NCBI GenBank assembly: GCA_029821195.1
Contig: JALGTU010000005.1
Span: 1 to 45,009, forward strand
From: Candidatus Zipacnadia bacterium
Lineage (GTDB): Bacteria > Armatimonadota > Zipacnadia > Zipacnadales > Zipacnadaceae
Length of the DNA: 45,009 bases
Direction of reading: 5' to 3'
Of this stretch, positions 31,234-39,072 are shown in pieces. Each line of letters opens with the position of its first letter. Position 1 is the first letter of the stretch. A program made the position numbers and the translations under genes. A model generated the notes under the pieces. It had not been told where the DNA came from and did not search any database. It was given only the letters and a program-made list of their open reading frames with translations.

Positions 31234-32226
31234 CTAGTCTGGAGCTGTGATAGTCGCTCTCGGCAATTTGAACTGCTGGCGGAGCTGGTTTACATCTGCC
31301 TCAATCTGGGCCTTCAGGTCCTCCTCGGTCGCGAAGGCACGCTGGTCACGCACCCGGTCCAGAAAGTGGACCATCATCCCCGTGCTGGTGCGCGAGCCGT
31401 CCACCTCAATGTCGAGAAGGTGCACTTCTACCAGACGGGGGTCTCCGTGGGGAGCAAAGGTGGGCGAAGCGCCAATGCTGACTGCCGCCGGCCAGCCTGA
31501 GCGATATGTGGGCGTCGGCGGCTCAGGTAGACCGTCCGCTTCGACGACAGCCGAATATATCCCCGGACCCGGCACCAGCTTAGCCGGTGGCACGTGCAGA
31601 TTAATCGTGGGGAAACCCAGCTTCTGTCCGCGTCCGGTGCCCGACTGAACCAGGCCGTACAGGGGATAGGGTCGGCCCAGCAACCGGTTGGCCGGACGAA
31701 TATCTCCCGCCCACAGAAAGTTACGGATCGTACTACTCGAGACAACCTCGCCGTCTAGCGTCACCAGCGGCACCACGTGCACATCAAACCCATACTTGTC
31801 GCCCACCTCACGGATCCGATTGGCATCGGCCTCGGCCCCGTGGCCCCACGAGTGTGACTCGCTTATGACGACCGCCACCGCGCCCAGGCGCTCGACGACG
31901 TATTCCCGGGCGAACCGCTCTGCCGAGATCTTCCGGAGTGGCTCGTTGAACTCAGCAATGACGAGGGTCGCCACACCCAATTGCTCCAGGCCTCGCTCCC
32001 GGGCCAGCGTCAGTCGGACGTTGAAGCTGTCGTGCGGTCCGAAGACCTCCACGGGAGTCGGTTCGTAAGTCAGCGCGGTCAACTCCGCGCCATGTTCTCG
32101 CGCGGCGTGCAATGCCGCATCGAAGACCGCCCGATGGCCCAGGTGCATACCATCAAAGCCGCCATCAGCAACCACGCGCCGAACTGACTTCAACGCCGGA
32201 TTGTCCAACCCGCTGATTATCTCCAC
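31234..32226 (-). CDS. ribF: Bifunctional riboflavin kinase/FAD synthetase
   Basis: A 330-residue two-domain enzyme converting riboflavin to FMN and FAD. The FMN adenylyltransferase domain has the nucleotidyl-transferase motif GGFDGMHLGHRAVF (22-35) and SSSTIRNFLWAGDI. The C-terminal flavokinase domain has RPYPLYGLVQSGTGRGQKLGFPTINL and IGASPTF with the EVHLLD end. The usual DxRFG-type loop of the first domain is unusual here (ISESHSWGHGAEAD). Last gene of the rimP-nusA-infB operon, 39 bases after truB, converging on ccdA with 6 bases between the two stop codons. Confidence 0.93.
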   Translation of the reverse strand: MEIISGLDNPALKSVRRVVADGGFDGMHLGHRAVFDAALHAAREHGAELTALTYEPTPVEVFGPHDSFNVRLTLARERGLEQLGVATLVIAEFNEPLRKISAERFAREYVVERLGAVAVVISESHSWGHGAEADANRIREVGDKYGFDVHVVPLVTLDGEVVSSSTIRNFLWAGDIRPANRLLGRPYPLYGLVQSGTGRGQKLGFPTINLHVPPAKLVPGPGIYSAVVEADGLPEPPTPTYRSGWPAAVSIGASPTFAPHGDPRLVEVHLLDIEVDGSRTSTGMMVHFLDRVRDQRAFATEEDLKAQIEADVNQLRQQFKLPRATITAPD

Positions 32227-32265
32227 TACGTTGACCTCTTGAGACGTCAGTACATCTGCACGACA

Positions 32266-33168
32266 CTAAGCCCCGGCGAAGACTGTGCGAGGCTGAAGCT
32301 GCCATTGGCCCTGCTCAAGCCTGGTGGCCTCCGCAATACAGAGCAGCGCTCCATCTTCGGTCACCACGGCAACTAGACCGGCCTGCCCAGCGCCCTGCGG
32401 CACAGTCTGGGCATTACCGTAACTCAGCCACTGGGCGGTCACTGCATCCACAATTACTCTGGGCAGATGCGCCAGCATCTCCACCGGAGTGATAAGCAGA
32501 TCCTGCCGCGCTGGCCGGCCCGTCGTCCGGGCAAGCTCTTCCAAAGTACGCGCCTCTTCCAGCCGATGCGCGCCGACCTGCGTGCGTACCAGGAAAGACA
32601 GATAAGCGCCCGTGCCCAACTGCTCGCCCAGCACCTCCGCCAGGCTGCGGACATACGTCCCTTTGCTGCACTCGACCTCGGTCAACACGACCGGATACTT
32701 CCCGCCGGCAAACTCAACAAGCTCCCAGCGGTAGATTTCTACCGGGCGCGCGGGCAGATCAATCGCTTCGCCCCGCCGCGCACGTTTGTAGAGCCTGTCC
32801 CCACCCCGGCTCACCGCCGAATACGCCGGCACCACAATCTCCAGCGAACCAGTCAGTGCAGCCAGGGCTTCTCCTACCTGTTCCCCGGTCACGTGCCCCG
32901 CATCCTGGCAGGTGGTCAGTTCGCCCTCGGCGTCGGCTGTGGTAGTGCCGAGGCCCAGAGTTATCTCAGCGCGGTAGACCTTGTCACAGTCCACCAAATA
33001 CTGAGCCAGGCGAGTTGCCGACCCTATGCACAGCACCAACAGCCCGGCTGCGGCCGGGTCCAGTGTACCGGTGTGCCCCACCTTCACCCCCCACAACTCG
33101 CGCACGTATGCCACGACGTCGTGCGAGGTCATTCCCGGCGGCTTGATAACCAGCAGTCCACCGTGCAC
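32266..33168 (-). CDS. truB: tRNA pseudouridine55 synthase
   Basis: A 300-residue TruB that makes pseudouridine 55 in the T-loop of tRNAs. Motifs are GGLLVIKPPGMTSHDVV (4-20), VGHTGTLDPAAAGLLVL with the catalytic Asp, KVYRAEITLGLGTTTADAEG, and a C-terminal PUA-like region (MLAHLPRVIVDAVTAQWLSYG). It begins 6 bases after the rbfA::nrnA stop, indicating co-transcription. The rbfA-nrnA-truB-ribF order is the conserved one. Confidence 0.95.
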   Translation of the reverse strand: MHGGLLVIKPPGMTSHDVVAYVRELWGVKVGHTGTLDPAAAGLLVLCIGSATRLAQYLVDCDKVYRAEITLGLGTTTADAEGELTTCQDAGHVTGEQVGEALAALTGSLEIVVPAYSAVSRGGDRLYKRARRGEAIDLPARPVEIYRWELVEFAGGKYPVVLTEVECSKGTYVRSLAEVLGEQLGTGAYLSFLVRTQVGAHRLEEARTLEELARTTGRPARQDLLITPVEMLAHLPRVIVDAVTAQWLSYGNAQTVPQGAGQAGLVAVVTEDGALLCIAEATRLEQGQWQLQPRTVFAGA

Positions 33169-33174
33169 GGCTAC

Positions 33175-34536
33175 TCACCGCCCGTCGAGCGCGCGGGTGA
33201 TGGCCCTCAGGACCCTGGCCCGGACCTCGGGCAGCGAGCCGGTGATCGTGCAACCGGCCGCGGGCACGTGGCCGCCACCGCCGAACTGCTGGGCAATCGC
33301 GGCAACGTCTTTGGTCCCCGAGCGCAGGCTGACCCGCCAGTGGTTGTGACTGACCGCCTTGAACAAGACCTGGACCTCGCCGCCGGCGATGAGTTTGAGC
33401 AGGTCAATAATGGTGTTGGTATCCTCCTGACTAGCGCCGGCGGCAGCAAAGTCACCAGGCGTAAGCGCAGCGTGGACGATGCGGCCATTTGCGGCTGTCG
33501 CCACACTGGCCAGCGCTCGCCCGCGCAGCCGCGCCGCGGCCAGCCCGACTCGGCCCTGCGCCTGTGCAGCAATCCAATGAGAGTCGGCCCCGGCCCGGAC
33601 CAGTTCGCTGGCAACGGCCAGGGCCTCCGCCGAGGTGTTCTCAAAGGTGAAAAAGCCTGTATCCGTGGCCAGCCCGCAGTACAGGCAGGTAGCTATTGGT
33701 TGGTCTATCCGCGCCCCGAGGGCCTCAATTACCCGGTAGACCTGGAGCGCCGTCGCCGCCGCGCCGACATCCAGGTAGTCAATATCCCCGCCGCCCTGGT
33801 TGGTCCGATGGTGGTCTATCCATACGACCCTTCCCGCCCGGCCAAGCACATCGGCCAGTTCGCCGAGCTGGGAGTAATCACCGGCGTCCAGAATCACAGC
33901 CACTGCGAAGTCCTGCGGCACGGTGCCTGTTATCCGATTCGTTTCCGGCAGGAAGTGGTAACGAGCCGGGACCGGGTCGGAGCAGAGCACCGGCACGGAC
34001 TGCCCCAACTGCTCCAGGGCTAAACTCAGCGCCAGCCCGCTGCCCACAGCGTCGCCGTCCGGGTCACGATGGATAAGGATAACCGTAGGCTGCCCGGCCT
34101 TGAGCAGCTCGGCAATTCGGGCAATGGTCGCGCCGTAGTTACCGCCGGCAGAACCCTGGCCTCTTTCACCGGTTGCTATATCCTGCTCCGACTCCTCACG
34201 CTGGAACTGACCAATCAACGCTTCGATACGCTGGGCCTCACGGGCGGTTTCGTCCAGTTCAAAGATCAGTTCGGGGATGTACTTCAGGTGGACCCTCGCG
34301 CCCAACTGGCTGCGGAGCAGGCCGCGGGCGCGCACCAGCGCCGCCATAGTCTTGCGGACCTCGGTCTCGTCGCCCATGATGCTGGTGTAGACGTGGGCGC
34401 GGCGCAAATCGGGGGAGACCTCAACGCCGGTGATTGTAGTAAAGCCGATATCGGGGTCGCTGAGCTCAACCCGGATTATTTCGCTTATTTCCTGCTGGAG
34501 CAGGTGATTGACGCGATTTTGGCGGCGCGTAGCCAT
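33175..34536 (-). CDS. Fused RbfA ribosome-binding factor and NrnA-type DHH phosphoesterase
   Basis: One open frame of 453 residues. Residues 1 to about 115 are RbfA, the 30S maturation and cold-adaptation factor (RVNHLLQQEISEIIR, TITGVEVSPDLRRAHVY, LGARVHLKYIPELIFELDE). A Gly/Gln/Glu-rich linker (about 113-135) follows, then an NrnA-type DHH-DHHA1 phosphoesterase that degrades nanoRNA, pAp or c-di-AMP. It has H156-R-D158-P-D160-G-D162, ILDAGDYSQLG, the DHH triad at 241-243, GLATDTGFF and GGGGHVPAAGC. In most genomes these are two neighbouring genes. AAGG lies 8 bases before the ATG, and no internal ribosome-binding site and start pair is evident at the junction. Confidence 0.93.
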   Translation of the reverse strand: MATRRQNRVNHLLQQEISEIIRVELSDPDIGFTTITGVEVSPDLRRAHVYTSIMGDETEVRKTMAALVRARGLLRSQLGARVHLKYIPELIFELDETAREAQRIEALIGQFQREESEQDIATGERGQGSAGGNYGATIARIAELLKAGQPTVILIHRDPDGDAVGSGLALSLALEQLGQSVPVLCSDPVPARYHFLPETNRITGTVPQDFAVAVILDAGDYSQLGELADVLGRAGRVVWIDHHRTNQGGGDIDYLDVGAAATALQVYRVIEALGARIDQPIATCLYCGLATDTGFFTFENTSAEALAVASELVRAGADSHWIAAQAQGRVGLAAARLRGRALASVATAANGRIVHAALTPGDFAAAGASQEDTNTIIDLLKLIAGGEVQVLFKAVSHNHWRVSLRSGTKDVAAIAQQFGGGGHVPAAGCTITGSLPEVRARVLRAITRALDGR

Positions 34537-34555
34537 GCCAGAAACCTTCTTGCCT

Positions 34556-34843
34556 TCACAGAATCTCCACCGTCTCGGACTGGACGACTACGCGCGGTTC
34601 AGACTGTATGAACTCCGAGGCGGCCATTAGGACCCGATGCGTCTGTGCCGAGCTATTGCTGACGGTGACCGTCGCCAGCCATGCGCGGCGATGATGATCG
34701 TGACCCCCCACTTCGGCGGCTGAAACCTTCAGGCGCCCCTCCAGTCGCTGTACCAAGCTGCGCAGCACCTGCCGCTTCTCTTTGAGGGTATTGGCTTCTG
34801 GTATGGTCAGCTCGGTGGTCAGCAGGCCCACGAAGATAAGCAT
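34556..34843 (-). CDS. ylxP: YlxP/DUF503 family protein
   Basis: A 95-residue DUF503 protein, beginning MLIFVGLLTTELTIPEANTL and containing KEKRQVLRSLVQRLEGRLKVSAAEVGGHDHHRRAWLATVTVSNS. The family sits between infB and rbfA in many Gram-positive-type genomes and is of unknown function. Start ATG 34843 is chosen from the family N-terminus; a longer in-frame upstream reading overlaps infB and carries no homology. It lies 20 bases before the rbfA fusion gene. Confidence 0.9.
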   Translation of the reverse strand: MLIFVGLLTTELTIPEANTLKEKRQVLRSLVQRLEGRLKVSAAEVGGHDHHRRAWLATVTVSNSSAQTHRVLMAASEFIQSEPRVVVQSETVEIL

Positions 34844-34923
34844 TTGCTCGGCTCGGTAAGCTTCAGGGTATCCCGCTGGCGGAAAAGCCACGCCGCCTTT
34901 CGGCTCAGCCCGTACTAACCGGG

Positions 34924-36912
34924 CTACGGGGCCTCGTCGGGCAGTGTTGGCTGGATCTCGATCTGGGCGTATGCGTTTATGATATCGCCCACTTGCCAGT
35001 CGTTGAACTGCTCGGTAGCAACCCCACACTCCTGAGGCGCTTCGACCATCGCAACATCGTTCTGGAAGCGGCGCAGGGAGGTAAGCTCCCCGTCGAAGAT
35101 TTGCTTACCGTCGCGCGCAACCTCGATGCGCACGCCCCGCTGCAGGCGGCCACTATTCGTCCGGCAGCCGGCGATGACACCGACGCGAGAGATTCGGAAG
35201 ATTTCCAGGACCTCAGCCTCGCCGATAAGCTGCTCTTCGTAGATCGGCTCAAGCATGCCGGCCACGGCCAACCGGATGTCCTGGAGCGCTTCGTAGATAA
35301 CGTCGTAGGTTCGCACCTCCACATGCTCATCCTCAGCGACCCGTCGGGCACTATCGTCAGCCTCCACACGGAAGCCCAGCACAATCGCCTGGGAGGCAGC
35401 AGCCAGGAGGATATCAGACTCGGTGATCTCGCCGACGCTGCTATGAATGAGGTTAACGTCAATCTCTTCGATGAGCTCGTTGAGGCCGGCCAGACCGGAC
35501 TCCACAGCCTGCGCTGTGCCCCAAGCGTCCGACTTGAGCACGACATTGAGTTCCTTGGCTTTGCCCTCGCCGAGCTCCTGCTGGAGATGGCGCAGTTGCA
35601 CCTCTGCCTGGCCAACGAGTTGCCGCTCGCGCTCCGCTTCCTGGCGCTCGGTGGCCCGACGCCGCGCCTCCTTGGTGTTCTCGCACGCCTGCATAATCTC
35701 GCCAGCGTCGGCGACGTCGGACAGCCCCACGACCTCCACCGGATGGCCCGGCGCCATACTCTCGACCGACTGGCCACGCCAATCGCGCAATCTGCGCACC
35801 CGGCCCCACGAGCAACCGCATACGACGACATCACCGACCGATAGTGTCCCGTTGCGCACCAGCACAGTCGCCAGCGGCCCCTGACTGGGGTCCATACTCG
35901 ACTCGATGACGACGCCCACAAGCTCGGCGTCCGGATCCGCCCATAACTCCTGCACCTCGGCAACCAGCAGGATCATCTCGAGCAGTTCATCGAGACCCTC
36001 GTTTTGCGCAGCCGAAAGCGACACTATGATGGTATCGCCGCCCAACTCTTCCGGAACGACCTCGTGCTCCAGCAGCTCCTGTTTGACCCTCTCTTCGTCC
36101 GCGCCCGGCAGGTCAATCTTGCTTATGGCCACTACCATCGGGACTTCGGCAGCTCTGATATGGTCGAGGGCTTCCTCGGTCTGCGGCATAACGCCGTCAT
36201 CGGCAGCGATAACCAGCACCGCGACATCGGTAACCTGCGCCCCCCGGGCCCGCATGGCGGTGAAGGCCTGGTGCCCGGGTGTATCAATGAATACAATAGT
36301 CTTGTCGCCGATGCGAACCTCCGATGCTCCAATATGCTGGGTAATGCCGCCACTTTCCTCCGAGACCACGTCGGTGTCGCGCAGCGCGTCGAGCAAGGTT
36401 GTCTTGCCGTGGTCAACGTGCCCCAGAACAGTCACCACCGGGGGCACGTCAATAGCCGACTCGGGCCGCTCACCGCTGGGCCGCGCCGCGAGCTCCGCCA
36501 GCGGCTTGACTGCTTCCTTGCCCCGGCGCTCGGCCTCGGCCATCGCCTCGAGTTCGGCAATATGACGGTCCAGCTCCTCCAGACCCTCCAGCAGATCCGC
36601 ATCGTGCACCGGCGCCAGGAACTCTTCCTCTTCCCACTCCTCTTCTGCTTCGCCCGCCACCACTTGCTCTTCCGGCCGGGCTGCCTTATCACGCTCTTCT
36701 TGAGCCGTTGCCAGCTCAGCAGAGGCCTGGGCAGCCCGACGGGCCTGCTCGGCTTGCTCAGCAAGCAGCTCAGTGGCTGCCGTCGCCGTTTCCGAATCAA
36801 TGGCCGACGCTGGGCTGACATCGGCTACTCCCATCTCGGACAACACCGCAACGAGTGCTTCGCTGCGCAAGCCAAGTTTCTTTGCTAAAGAGAAGATGCG
36901 GATTTTCGCCAA
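34924..36912 (-). CDS. infB: Translation initiation factor IF-2
   Basis: A 662-residue IF-2, on the short side. The N-terminus has one IF2_N-like module ([26 protein letters not shown]), then an Ala/Glu-rich linker. The G domain has GHVDHGKT (164-171), DTPGH, and NKxD-type SKIDLPG in place of NKxD. Domains II to IV follow ([19 protein letters not shown] near the C-terminal third). The SKID form is a common IF-2 variant. It is preceded by nusA with a 78-base gap; the ylxR and L7Ae-like genes often found there are absent. Confidence 0.95.
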   Translation of the reverse strand: MAKIRIFSLAKKLGLRSEALVAVLSEMGVADVSPASAIDSETATAATELLAEQAEQARRAAQASAELATAQEERDKAARPEEQVVAGEAEEEWEEEEFLAPVHDADLLEGLEELDRHIAELEAMAEAERRGKEAVKPLAELAARPSGERPESAIDVPPVVTVLGHVDHGKTTLLDALRDTDVVSEESGGITQHIGASEVRIGDKTIVFIDTPGHQAFTAMRARGAQVTDVAVLVIAADDGVMPQTEEALDHIRAAEVPMVVAISKIDLPGADEERVKQELLEHEVVPEELGGDTIIVSLSAAQNEGLDELLEMILLVAEVQELWADPDAELVGVVIESSMDPSQGPLATVLVRNGTLSVGDVVVCGCSWGRVRRLRDWRGQSVESMAPGHPVEVVGLSDVADAGEIMQACENTKEARRRATERQEAERERQLVGQAEVQLRHLQQELGEGKAKELNVVLKSDAWGTAQAVESGLAGLNELIEEIDVNLIHSSVGEITESDILLAAASQAIVLGFRVEADDSARRVAEDEHVEVRTYDVIYEALQDIRLAVAGMLEPIYEEQLIGEAEVLEIFRISRVGVIAGCRTNSGRLQRGVRIEVARDGKQIFDGELTSLRRFQNDVAMVEAPQECGVATEQFNDWQVGDIINAYAQIEIQPTLPDEAP

Positions 36913-36990
36913 TTGAGACTACCTCCACGCCGCAGCCAATTCCCCACGTCCCCGACCCTCAGTCCCGTGACGCCAACTGCCGCGCTGCTA

Positions 36991-38262
36991 TTACTCATCA
37001 ACGCCGATAACTAACTCGCCGGCCTCCAGCTCCTCGAGCGTTCCGCTACCGCCAGCCAGCATGCTGCGCAACATACTCGCCTGCTCTCCCGTGATGTTGC
37101 TGGCATGGCTGGTAATTTCGACACCTTCGTCCTGGAGAATCTCAACTAGGTCGCGGCTCTCCACGTTTAGCTCCCGGGCCAACTCGTAGACACGCATCGT
37201 AGCGGGCGCGGCTGCGGCTTCTCGGGCCGCCTCTTCTTGCTCCTGCCACTGCGAGTGACTGCGAATATCAATCTTCCAGCCCGTGAGCTGAGCCGCCAGC
37301 CGGACGTTCTGCCCCCGCCGGCCAATGGCCAGGGAGAGCTGGCCGTCCGGGGCAATGATTACCGCCGCCCGTTCCTCCTCGTTGAGGATCACGCGATTGA
37401 CTCGCGCCGGAGACAATGCGTTCTTCAGGTATTCATTAATAGCTTCGTCATAGCGGACGATGTCAACCTTCTCGCCGCGCAGTTCATCTACTATCGCCTG
37501 TACCCGCCCACCCCGGTAGCCCACACACGCGCCCACCGGATCAACCTGCATATCATGGGACTGCACGGCCACCTTCGAACGGGCCCCCGGCTCGCGGGCG
37601 ACCGACATTACCTCCACAATGCCCTCGTAGACCTCGGGGACTTCCAGCTCAAAAAGCCGGGTAACTAGCATGGGATGTGTGCGCGATACGATAATCTGCG
37701 GATTCTTGGTGGTTCGGCGCACGTTGAGGATGTAGACCCTCACCCGGTCATTGAACCGGTACGGTTCGCCCGGGATCTGTTCATGGGAGGGCAGAATCGC
37801 CTCAGCATCGCCGATGGTAACGAATACGCTGCGGGCGTCACGCCGCTGGACTTCAGCGGTAACTACCTCCCCGACGCGCTGGACGAAGCGGTCGTAGGTG
37901 ATCTCGCGTTCCGCTTCCCGGATGCGCTGGATTACCACCTGCTTGGCAGTCTGCGCAGCAATACGCCCAAAATCCTCCGCATCAATTTCGCGTTCTACGT
38001 AAAGACCGGAAGACTGAATCTGCGCCAGGTCCATCTCTTCTTCCTCAGCCAGGGCGGTGTCGCTACTCAGTTCTTCGCGCAGGGCAAACAAGCGCACCTT
38101 TTTCTCCTTGGGATCAATCTTAATGCGCACATCCTCAGTGCCCCCGTACCGCTTACGGTACGCCGAGGTCATGGCTATCTCTACTGTTTGCAGCAAGGAG
38201 GACATGGGGATGTCCTTCTCCTTCTGCAATTGTTCGAGTGCATCGATCAGGTCGCCGTTCAA
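36991..38262 (-). CDS. nusA: Transcription factor NusA with C-terminal IF2_N-like module
   Basis: A 423-residue NusA. The N-terminal RNAP-binding domain (DALEQLQKEKDIPMSSLLQ), S1 domain (near 135-200) and two KH domains (VGACVGYRGGRVQAIVDELRGEKVDIV and LAIGRRGQNVRLAAQLTGWKIDI) are all present. After the KH domains comes a segment from residue 357, RVYELARELNVESRDLVEIL, continuing to DEGVEITSHASNITGEQ, which matches the IF2_N module normally seen at the start of IF-2. The C-terminus is acidic. It is 33 bases after rimP. Confidence 0.94.
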   Translation of the reverse strand: MNGDLIDALEQLQKEKDIPMSSLLQTVEIAMTSAYRKRYGGTEDVRIKIDPKEKKVRLFALREELSSDTALAEEEEMDLAQIQSSGLYVEREIDAEDFGRIAAQTAKQVVIQRIREAEREITYDRFVQRVGEVVTAEVQRRDARSVFVTIGDAEAILPSHEQIPGEPYRFNDRVRVYILNVRRTTKNPQIIVSRTHPMLVTRLFELEVPEVYEGIVEVMSVAREPGARSKVAVQSHDMQVDPVGACVGYRGGRVQAIVDELRGEKVDIVRYDEAINEYLKNALSPARVNRVILNEEERAAVIIAPDGQLSLAIGRRGQNVRLAAQLTGWKIDIRSHSQWQEQEEAAREAAAAPATMRVYELARELNVESRDLVEILQDEGVEITSHASNITGEQASMLRSMLAGGSGTLEELEAGELVIGVDE

Positions 38263-38295
38263 AATCTCCTCACCTCCCGGGCCCCACCATCGGGG

Positions 38296-38784
38296 TCACC
38301 AGGTTAAGTCCCTGTCGTCATCCCAGTCTTTCACCAAATGGGCGGCAAGTAGGTCATCCATCGGAACCTGGACGGTCCCATTGTCAGTTTCCAGCACCAC
38401 GGTAGTGCCACTCAGTCCTCTGAGCCGACCACTCAGCGTCGCCTTCCCCTGCGCCTGCTGCACAGTAAGCGCGGCTTTCTCCCCGACAAACCGGTCAAAA
38501 TCCGCCTCACGGATCAGGGGGCGCTCCAGGCCGGGTGACGAGACGATAATATCATAGTTGTGCTGCTCCTCATCGAGCGTCTCCAACAGCACCGAAATCC
38601 GCCGGGCCATTTCCGCGCAGTCGTCACTGGTCACGCCATCAGTTTTGTCAATGTATACGGTTAAGGTCTGGCGCCCCGGCGGCCCTTTGAGTTCCGCCAG
38701 TACCAACTCATACCCGAACCCCTCCAGCATCCGGGCGATTTCCGGCTCCACTTCGTTCAATGCTACATTCTGTGGCCGCCGCAT
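38296..38784 (-). CDS. rimP: Ribosome maturation factor RimP
   Basis: A 162-residue RimP needed for 30S subunit assembly. The conserved start of the fold (EPEIARMLEGFGYELVLAELK), VYIDKTDGVTSDDCAEMARRIS, and IIVSSPGLERPLIREADFDRFVG are clear. First gene of the leftward rimP-nusA-infB operon. Its Shine-Dalgarno (AGAGGAG) and ATG fall in the loop of a 14-bp perfect hairpin in the mRNA, and codons 2 to 6 form part of the stem. Confidence 0.94.
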   Translation of the reverse strand: MRRPQNVALNEVEPEIARMLEGFGYELVLAELKGPPGRQTLTVYIDKTDGVTSDDCAEMARRISVLLETLDEEQHNYDIIVSSPGLERPLIREADFDRFVGEKAALTVQQAQGKATLSGRLRGLSGTTVVLETDNGTVQVPMDDLLAAHLVKDWDDDRDLTW

Positions 38785-38818
38785 TAGCCACCACTAACTC
38801 CTCTGCGGCCACAGAATG
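38766..38818 (-). promoter_or_regulatory. Hairpin enclosing the rimP ribosome-binding site and start codon
   Basis: A perfect 14-bp inverted repeat, CATTCTGTGGCCGC (38766-38779) and GCGGCCACAGAATG (38805-38818), is separated by 25 bases. On the mRNA the loop displays AGAGGAG and the rimP ATG (38784). A stem this strong next to the initiation region is likely to influence translation. Confidence 0.65.
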
Positions 38819-38835
38819 GCCGCCGATAAACGACA

Positions 38836-38860
38836 GGGAGTGGGCCCAAAACCCACTCCC
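38836..38860 (-). promoter_or_regulatory. Leader hairpin upstream of rimP
   Basis: A 9-bp perfect stem GGGAGTGGG / CCCACTCCC with a 7-base loop lies in the predicted rimP leader, about 25 bases after the likely transcription start. No run of Ts follows on the minus strand (TGTCGTTTATC), so if it stops transcription it is not a classic intrinsic terminator. Confidence 0.5.
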
Positions 38861-38891
38861 AGGATAAGTCACCTGAGATTGTAGCACTCTC

Positions 38892-38920
38892 ATTATACCC
38901 AATTCCCCGCGATATTGCAA
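38892..38920 (-). promoter_or_regulatory. Sigma70-type promoter of the rimP-nusA-infB operon
   Basis: Minus strand: -35 TTGCAA (38920-38915), a 17-base spacer and a consensus -10 TATAAT (38897-38892). Transcription from about 38885 gives a roughly 100-base leader containing two hairpins before rimP. Confidence 0.75.
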
Positions 38921-39072
38921 GGCCTGGGGCAACGATTTGTGGCAGCTTGCGTCGGCCTGCCGAGAGGGATTTGCCCACAAACGGCGAAGTATAATAAGCT
39001 GAGTTGCGAATGGCAGGTAGGAGGAATAGTAGCACTGCTCTTCAATTCCTATCAGCATAGGAGAGAATACCG

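Noticed and set aside
32467-34023. 518-codon plus-strand frame opposite truB and rbfA::nrnA
   Set aside because: Both sense genes have strong family motifs, and this frame reads as Arg/Pro/Gln-rich noise.
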